Positions 7,287 to 16,200 of a stretch of DNA of 33,358 nucleotides are shown here, one piece after another. The stretch spans positions 1 through 33,358 of the forward strand of contig NZ_UTHA01000094.1 in assembly GCF_900582195.1 (NCBI RefSeq), given 5' to 3'. Below the pieces are notes generated by a model. It saw nothing but the letters and a program-made list of their open reading frames with translations, was not told the DNA's origin and ran no database searches. The stretch's first letter is position 1. Every line of letters starts with the position of its first letter. Source of the DNA: Pseudomonas viridiflava. Lineage in GTDB: Bacteria > Pseudomonadota > Gammaproteobacteria > Pseudomonadales > Pseudomonadaceae. Both the position numbers and the translations under genes were made by a program.

Positions 7287-10200
7287 ATGCAAGGTTCACG
7301 CAATGGATTGTCCGGCGCCCATTGGCGCCCGCAACGTCAGTCACTGGCGTTGGAACCGAGAATTCTGTTCGACGGCGCCGCCGCTTCGGCGGCTGCCGAT
7401 CAACATCACAGCGATCCCGCTGCGCCGCCAGCAGCTGTGGACGCCCAGGTTCCTCACACCACGCCCACCGAGGGCCGCGCCAGCGAGCCAGCGCCCTCTG
7501 CTGCACGCAGTCTGCTAGTGATCGACAGCCGCATTGAAAACCGCGATCAACTGGTGGCGCAGTTGCCGGGCAATGTCACCGCGATCGTGGTGAATGTCGG
7601 CGAAGACGGTCTGGCCGCGATCTCTGCGGCGCTGGCGCAACTGGGCAAGGTCGACTCGATCCAGATCATGTCCCACGGCGCCTCGGGGCAATTCACCCTG
7701 GGCAACCGCACGGTCAGTTCGGACAACATCGATTCGCTGGGCAAGACCCTCGAACAATGGCGCAACAACCTGAGCCAAGGCGCGGACGTTCAGCTCTACG
7801 GTTGCGATGTCGGCGCCGGTGCGGCCGGGCAAACTCTCGTCAGCGAACTGGCACGCTGGACCGGCGCCGATGTCGGCGCTTCCAGCAACGACACCGGCAG
7901 CAGCCAGGCCGGCGGCGACTGGACCCTGGAAACCCGCGTCGGCGATCTCGACAAGAGCATTGCCATCAGCAGCCTCGCCATGGCGCATTTCGACGGTTTG
8001 CTGGCCGATGCCGCGCCGACCGCGACGGTGTCCACCGGCGGCAGCGATGTGCTGCTTGGCGACCGTTTCACGTTTACCGTGAACTTCAGCAACACCTCGA
8101 CCCAGGTGGGTTACGCGCCATTCATCAACCTGGCGATGCCGGTCACCGGCAAGGATGGCGACGACGGCGTCAATTTCATTTCGGCCACCTACCTTGGGCA
8201 AAACCTCATCAGTCACGTGGTGACCTTCGATGCCAATGGCAACGCCACGCATCCACTGGCCAAAGACGCCAACGGCAACTTCCTGATCATCAACGCCGCC
8301 ACCTACGGCATGCGCGCCGGCGACAAACTGGTGGTGATCGAGTTGCCTTTCGCCAGCGTCACCAACCAGCAACCGGTGATTGGCGTGCAGATCACCGCCA
8401 GCCTGAGCAATCTGGCCGACACGGCGTTTTCCAATGGCAGCCCCGACCTGACCATCCGCGCCAGTGGCGGCTTCGAATTCGGCAATGACGCGCTGGACAA
8501 CCCGACCAACGATCCGAGCCTGATCCAGGCCGGCACTGCGGCTTTCGTCGTGCACCCGACGGTGATCACCGTCAGCGAAACGATCAATACCCCGGAGGGC
8601 GAGACTGCCACCGGCCCCAACTACGTGCGCACGCTGACCCTGTCGGCGACACCCGCGCCGGGCCAGACCCTGACCAACGTCGTCGTCACCCAGCCCCTGC
8701 CAGACAATATCCAGGTCAATTCGATTACCCCCGGTGCTGGCGGCCGGCTGACCTCGATCACCCTGCACGACGGCACGGTGGTCACCAATGCTGCAGAAAT
8801 CGCTGTGCTGATCGCGGCCAACGACGTCTACATCAACTCGTTCACCGTCGCCTACGACAGCCTCTCTGGAAAGACCGACACTGTGGTTGCGTTCTACGTG
8901 CCGGAAGTCGATGCCAACGGCCAGCCGGTGATCAACCCGGTCACCGGCGACGCGGTGACCGTGACCCTGGGCCCGCCGACCGCTTCCGGGCAATGGGTGC
9001 CGCTCGATCCTCGCGACGTCACCGCACCGAACACCACTATCGATTTCAGCGGCACCGGCCAGAGCACGCAGTTCATCGCCAAATCGATCACGCTGCTGAA
9101 AACCGCGACGATGCAGAACGACATCGGCCACAGCGGCATCAGTCCCGGCGACACCCTGCAATACACCCTGAACCTGGCGATTTCCGACTACTTCGCCTTC
9201 GGCAAGGATTTCTTCAACGAAGGCCAACTGGTCATCCGCGACCAACTCAGCGATGGCCAGACCCTCAGCGGCACGCCGACTCTGACAGTGACCATCAACG
9301 GCGTCGTGCAGACCATCACCCTGGTCACCAGCGTCGTGAACAACGCCGATGGCAGCACCTCGATGGTGTTCGACATCGCCCAGTCGCTGCGCAATGCGTT
9401 CAGCAACACTCGCGGCTGGCTCAACGGTGATCTGGCCTTCGACGACACCTTGCAGGGCGCCGTGGTTGCGGTGTTGAGCTATTCGGCCATCGTCGGCCAG
9501 ACTTACAAACCGCCTTCAGGCAACCCGCACCCGGACATCAACGAAGGTGACGAACTGGGCAACACCGCCACCGCAGACGGCACGCTGCTGGTCGATCGCT
9601 TCAACCTGACGGGCGAGAGCGAGACCGACGGTTCGACCACCACCAGCGTTATCCCGACCAGCAACGTCGATATCAATCTGGTCGAGGTCAATAACGGCGC
9701 ACCGCCAGGCAACGGTGAACTGCGCCCTGGCGATGAAGTGACCTTCGAGCTGAGCTACGACCTGGTCACCGGGGATTACGAGCAATTCAAACTCACTGCC
9801 TACCTGCCGCTGCCGTTGTTCAACGTCAGCGGGATTACCTGGGGCTCGGGCAGTGACATTGGCCAGTGGGAGCTTGGCCCGGGCAATACCAATGCTGGTG
9901 GCGTGGTCAGCGTCACCAGCGCCGACGGCAACTCGGTGGTGTTCGATTTCGGCAGCTTTGCCACCAACACCACCACCGGCAGCCGCATCGTCCTTCGCTT
10001 CACGGTCCGGGTTGGCGATCAGCCGTTTGCCGACCAGCGCTCGCTGGACGTCCTCGCACAATCGAGCCAGCAGACCACCCTCACCGACCGCACGCTGGTT
10101 TCCTCCGATGTCGTCGCGATCGTGTCGGTCGCCGAGCCGGTGCTCAATATCAAGCACGGCGTGGTCTCCGGTTCCAACGGCACGGTGACCGGCACCACGG

Positions 10201-13200
10201 GTAGCTGGAACCCACCGGGCAGCACCGGTGTGCCCTTCAATGGCAGCGTTACCGACCTTTCGGCGGTCGACGGCAACATCAGCAACATCGACGGCGCCGA
10301 CCGTTTGCGCCTGGTGACGGCCATTGAAAACAGCGGTGGCGGCGGCGCGTTTGACGTCAGCACCAGCATCACCCTGCCCTCCGGGCTGAGCTTCGTCGGC
10401 GGCAGTCTGGCGGCGGCCAATCTGCAGATTTATCGCGGTGACGGCACTTTGTTGGTGCTGGGCACCGATTACAGTGTGAGCGGTAACCAGATCACCTTCC
10501 TCGACGCTGGCGGCCAGGCCAGCCTATTGGCCGGGCGCAGCGGCACGGCGGCCGATACCAGCGGCGCCAACGTCGTGGTAATCAGCTATGACGTCGAGGT
10601 CAGCGCCACCATTGAGGCCAGTCGCAGCCTGCAATCCACCGCGACCCTGAGCAATTACGCCAGCGTTAACGGCGGTACCGATTTCACCCCGACCGACCTC
10701 ACCGACCTGGCCAGTCAGCAGATTGCCGCGCCGGTTATCAGCAAAGTCTTTGCCGACGGCACACTGGACAATGGCGACTCCAGCGCCAGCCACACCAATG
10801 GCAGCGATCTGGTGGTCGGCGAAAGCATGCGCTACGACATCGTCATCACCCTGCCCGAAGGCACCACGCAGAACCTGCGCATCGAAGACCTGATTCCACC
10901 GGGCATGCGCCTGGACACCAGTTTCAACGGTGGTCTCGGTTACCAGATCATCACCACCCGTGCCGGCAGTGGCGCGCTCGGCGCCGATTTCGCTGGCAGC
11001 GTGCTGGTTGGTGGCTTTGCCGGGATTGGCGGCGCATTGGGCGGCGATGGCGTGGATGGACGCTGGACTTTCAGCGTCTCCAGCGTTTCGGCGGACAACC
11101 AGACCGGCAACAACACCTTCGTGATTCGTCTGCAACTGGTGGCCAACAACGTGATTGCCAACCAGGCCAACGTCTCGCTGCAAAACAATGCGCAGTTGGT
11201 TTACAGCGACCCGGATGGCGACACGCCGAACGGCGCGGTGGCGCTGGATCGCAACGTTGCCCTGAGCGGTGGCCAGCCGACGGTGACCGTGCGCGAACCG
11301 ACCCTGCAAATCAATCAGGTGATCACTTCCACCTCGGGTCTGGGTGGGTATGACCAAGACGACACGGTGACTTTCAATATCACCATCAGTAACGGCAATG
11401 GCAGTACTGATTTCAGTGCGTTCGACATCAGTTTCCTCGACACCTTGCCGACCCAGCTCAGCAACGTCACGCTGGTGGGTGTGCTGTATCAGAACGGTGC
11501 GACCAACAACGGCGGTGTGGCATTCGAGATCGTCAATGGCCAGTTGCGCACGGCCAGCGGTGCCAATATCGACATCGCCAAGGGCGGCAGCATCGTTCTG
11601 CAACTGAGCGGCGTGGTCAACGCCAGCGCCGCTGCTCTGTCGAATATCGCCAACGTTGCCAGCGTGCAATGGACCAGCCTCGACGGCGGCAATGCCGGCG
11701 AACGAACCGGTGTCGACGGCACACTCAATGGCGGCACCCTCAACGATTACCGCAACCTGTCGACGTTGCTGATTCCTGTGGCTCAGGCCATCGAAATCTC
11801 CCGTGTCGGTGGTCTGCCGGACACGGCGGCGCCGAACCCGACCACCGCCACCGTTGAACAAGTCACCGTCGGCGAAGTGATTCGCTACCGCGTGGTGGTG
11901 CTGGTGCCCGAAGGCAACAACCCCAACTATCAGGTGCAGATCACCCTGGCCAACGGCTTGCAGTTCATCTCGCCGGATGCACTGGTCAATGCCCTGCGCA
12001 TCGCCTTCATTTCCAATGGCGGGCTGAGCAGTGATGCCAACCTGATCGTCGGCGGCTCGCTCAATATCAACGGCAACGAAAACAGCCCTGAGGCCCTGCC
12101 GATCAATGCGGATCTGTCCGGACTGGCGCCGCAAGGCATCTTCGACCCGAGCCGGCTGACCGTCATCACCAACCCCGATGGCAGCCAGGTGGTGACGTTC
12201 AACCTCGGCAACGTGGTCAACGGCAATGGCGACGACGATGATCTGGAAGGTATCTCGATCGAGTTCAATGTGCGCGTGACCAACATCGCCGCCAATATTG
12301 CCGGTGCGCAACTGGCGGTGACCGCGCAGGAAATCGTCAACGGCGCCGGGCGTGCGGTCAGTGACACGGTGTTTGAACGGGTGGTTGAACCGAGTTTCAG
12401 CGGTCTCGACAAGCAGATCATCAATTTCAACCCGAACCCGAGCGGCACCGTTGGTAACGCCACGGTGCAGCTGAGCTTTACCCAGAACGGCGGCCTGCCG
12501 GCGTTCGATGCGCGCATCAGCGACGGCTTTGCCGGTGGCAGCAATTACACCCTGCTCAGCGTTAGCATCAATGGCGTGAGTTACGGCCCGGGCAATCTAC
12601 CGGCCGGGATCAGTTTCAGCACCAGCGGCGGTTTGAGTGTCAATTTCGATCAACTGGATGTCGGCGCGCAGATTCAGGTGCGCTACTCGGTCGACCTGCC
12701 CAACTCGACGATTGTCGCCAGCAGCAACGCCACGCTGACCTGGAGCAGCCTGCCGGAAGACTTCACCAGTTGGGGCGGCAACAGCGTCGGGGTTGATGGC
12801 AGCACAACCGGTGAGCGCGATGGCAGCGCCGTCGGCCCGAACCAGTACATTTTGCGCGACACCGCCGGCCTCGGCGTGATCACCGGCACCTTGTGGAACG
12901 ACACTGCCAGCCCGACCGCCAGCGCCACGCCGGACGGCACCGGTCTGGCCGGGCAAACCGTGACCCTGACCTGGGCCGGTGCCGACGGGCGCCTCGACAC
13001 CAGCGCCGACAACCTGCAGTTCACGACCACGACCGATGCCAACGGCCAGTACCATTTCGGCGTGTTGCCGCTGGGCGTGTTCCGTATCGATGTGCCGGCG
13101 GGTCTGGTCAGTTATCCGCAACCGGTGGGTGATCTGCGCGTGCGCGTCGACAGCGATGCCGGCACCCTCGGCCAGATCACCATTACCCTGGGCGATGCCG

Positions 13201-16200
13201 ATACACAAAGCGCCAACGCCGGTTACGTCGAACAGAACGACGCCCCGGTCAACACCCTCCCCGGCACGCAAAACGGCCTGGAAGACGTGGTGCTGAATAT
13301 CGGCGGAATCAGCGTCGCCGATTCCGATGCCGACCGCGATCCGAACATCAACGATCGCGCCATCAGCGTCATTCTTACGGTCACTCACGGCACGCTGTTC
13401 CTCGGCACAACCGTGCCGGGTGTCACGGTCAGCGGGGCCAATACCGCGAGCATGACCCTGACCGGCAACCTCGCCGACATCAACACCGCGCTGGCCAGCC
13501 TGCAATATCTGGGCAACGCCAACTTCAACGGCACCGACACCCTGACCGTACTGAGCAACGACCGTGGCAACTACGGCGATGCCGATGGCGACGGTATTCC
13601 CGGCACGGCAGCCGATGCGCTGACCGACACCGACACCCTGCAAATCATCCTCGCCGCCGTGAATGACAACCCGGTCGGCGTCAACGACAGTGCCACGGCA
13701 CTGGAGGCTGGCGGCACCAACAACGCCTCCGCCGGTATCGACCCGCGCGGTAATGTGCTGACCAATGACACCGACGTCGACATCGCCACCAACGCCGATC
13801 AGTTGCACGTGGTCTCCGTCGGCCCCGGCGCCGGCATTCAAACGCCAGTGCTCGGTGTGACTGTAATCAACGGCTTGTACGGCCAATTGGTGATTGGCAG
13901 CAACGGTTCCTATCAATATGTCGTCGATAACAACAACGCCGCCGTGCAAGCGCTGCGCGTGTCGGGCCAGACCTTGCAGGACAACTTCAATTACATCCTC
14001 GCTGACCTTGCCGGTGAAACCTCGACGGCCACATTGAGCGTGACTATTCAGGGCGCCAACGACACGCCGCAAGGCGTCGATGACGACGGTGTGGCCATCG
14101 AGGCCGGCGGCGTCAACAACGGCACACCGGGCAGTGACGCCACGGGCAACGTGTTGAGCAATGATCTGGACGTCGACAGCGTCGCCAATGGGGAAACCCG
14201 CACCGTAACCGGTATTCGCCCGGTAGCCGAGGCCGGCGCCGGCAACTTCACCGCCGTCAGCGGCGCTACGGCGATTGCCGGGCTCTACGGCACCTTGACC
14301 ATCAATCCCGATGGCACCTACAGCTATGTGGTCAACAACACCAATGCCACGGTGCAGCGGCTCAGCGCCGGTCAACAATTGATCGAGTTCTTCAGCTATC
14401 GGCTGACCGATACCGGCGGGCTGGACGATGTCGCGCAACTGCGCATCGTCATTCAGGGCACCAACGACAACCCGGTGGCCAGCGATGATGCGGCGTCGGC
14501 ACAAGCCGCTTCGAGCAATGGCACCGCCTCGGAAAGCAATCCGAGCGGCAACGTGATCCAGTTCCCCAGCCGCCCCGGGCCGATCACCCAGCCCGGCGGC
14601 AACGGCGTCGATCAGGATGTTGATGCCAACGATCAGCCAAGCAGCCAGTTGCTGGTCAACGGCGTGATCAACAAAAGCGAAGCCACCTACAACCCGGCCG
14701 TCGACGTGCTGAGTGGCGTGGCCGGCGGCACCACTTCTGCCAATGGCACCGTGGTGGCCGGTCTCTACGGCACCTTGCGCATCGGGGCCGATGGCTCGTT
14801 CTTCTATGACGTCGACAGCACCAATGCGGCGGTCCAGGCCTTGGCGCCGGGGCAGACTTTGACCGAGTTCTTCACTTACCGCGTGACCGACACCACCGGC
14901 CTGACCGACACCGCGCAGCTGGTGATTACCGTACACGGCGTCAACGATCCACCCGTGGCGCAAAACGTCATCGCCGTCGCCACCGAAGCCGGCGGGATCA
15001 ACAACCTGACGCCGGGCGTCAACCCTTCGGGCGACGTCACGGCCAACGACACCGACCCCGATGGCGACCCGTTGACGGTCACGTTGATCAAGTCCGGTGC
15101 AAGTGGCGATCCGGGCACGCCGATCGCGGTGAATCTCGGCGGCACGGTGATTGCCGGGCTGTACGGCACGCTGACGATTTTCCCCGACGGCAGCTACGTC
15201 TATGAGGTCGACAACAGCAACCCCGACGTGCAGGCCCTGCGCCGCAGCGCGGACCTGCTCTCGGAGCGTTTCACCTACACCGTCAGCGATGGCGTCGGTG
15301 CTACTCCGGAAACCGACACCGCAGAAATCATCGTGCTGATTCGCGGACAGAACGACAACCCGATTGCCAGTGATGATTCCGGCGTAGCCATCGAGGCCGG
15401 CGGTTTGAACAACAGCCAGCCCGGCCAGGATCCCACCGGCAACGTGCTGGATAATGACAGCGATGTCGACGGCGGCGAAGTCCCGGGCGACCTGCCCAAC
15501 TACGACTACGGCGAAACCCGCGCGGTATCCTCGGTGCGCACAGGCTCAGAGGCTGGCACCGGGACGGCGGGCACATTGGGCACGGAACTGCGCGGCACTT
15601 ACGGTTGGCTGACACTGAATGCCGACGGCAGCTACAGCTATCGTCTCGACAACAGCATGGCCGCCGTGCAGGCCTTGCGCGCCGGCAATACGTTGCTCGA
15701 TGCGTTCAGCTACGAGGTGTTCGACGCCGCCGGCACCAGCGATCGCGCGACGTTAAACATCACAATTCAAGGGCGCAATGACACCCCGATCGCGCAGAAC
15801 GACAGCAACACCGCCGTTGAGGCTGGCGGCTTGAACAACGCCACGCCAGGCACTAATCCGAGCGGTAACGTGCTGAGCAATGACAGTGATGTCGACGGCA
15901 ACGGCGAAGTGCTGAGTGTCATCGGCGTCAATCAAGGCTCCTCGGTGGGCCTGATCGGCAGCGGGTTCAATGGCACCTACGGCGTTCTCACCCTGAACGC
16001 CGATGGCAGTTACAGCTACGTGGTCGACAACCTCAATCCGCAGGTTCAGGCACTGCGCAGCAATGCCGACACCCTCACGGAAACCTTTACCTATCAGATC
16101 CGCGACCTGGCCGGCGCCACCAGCAGCGCGACGCTGACCATCACCGTGCGCGGGGCCAATGACAATCCGATCGCCAGCGACGACAGTGCCGTGGCGGTCG

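Noticed and set aside
12597..14963. Open frame of 788 codons antisense to the giant adhesin (and similar ones at 7515-9245, 10524-12311 and 15753-16898)
   Set aside because: They arise from the codon bias of the repeat-rich adhesin gene; translations are Gly/Ala/Val/His-rich and lack motifs or ribosome sites.
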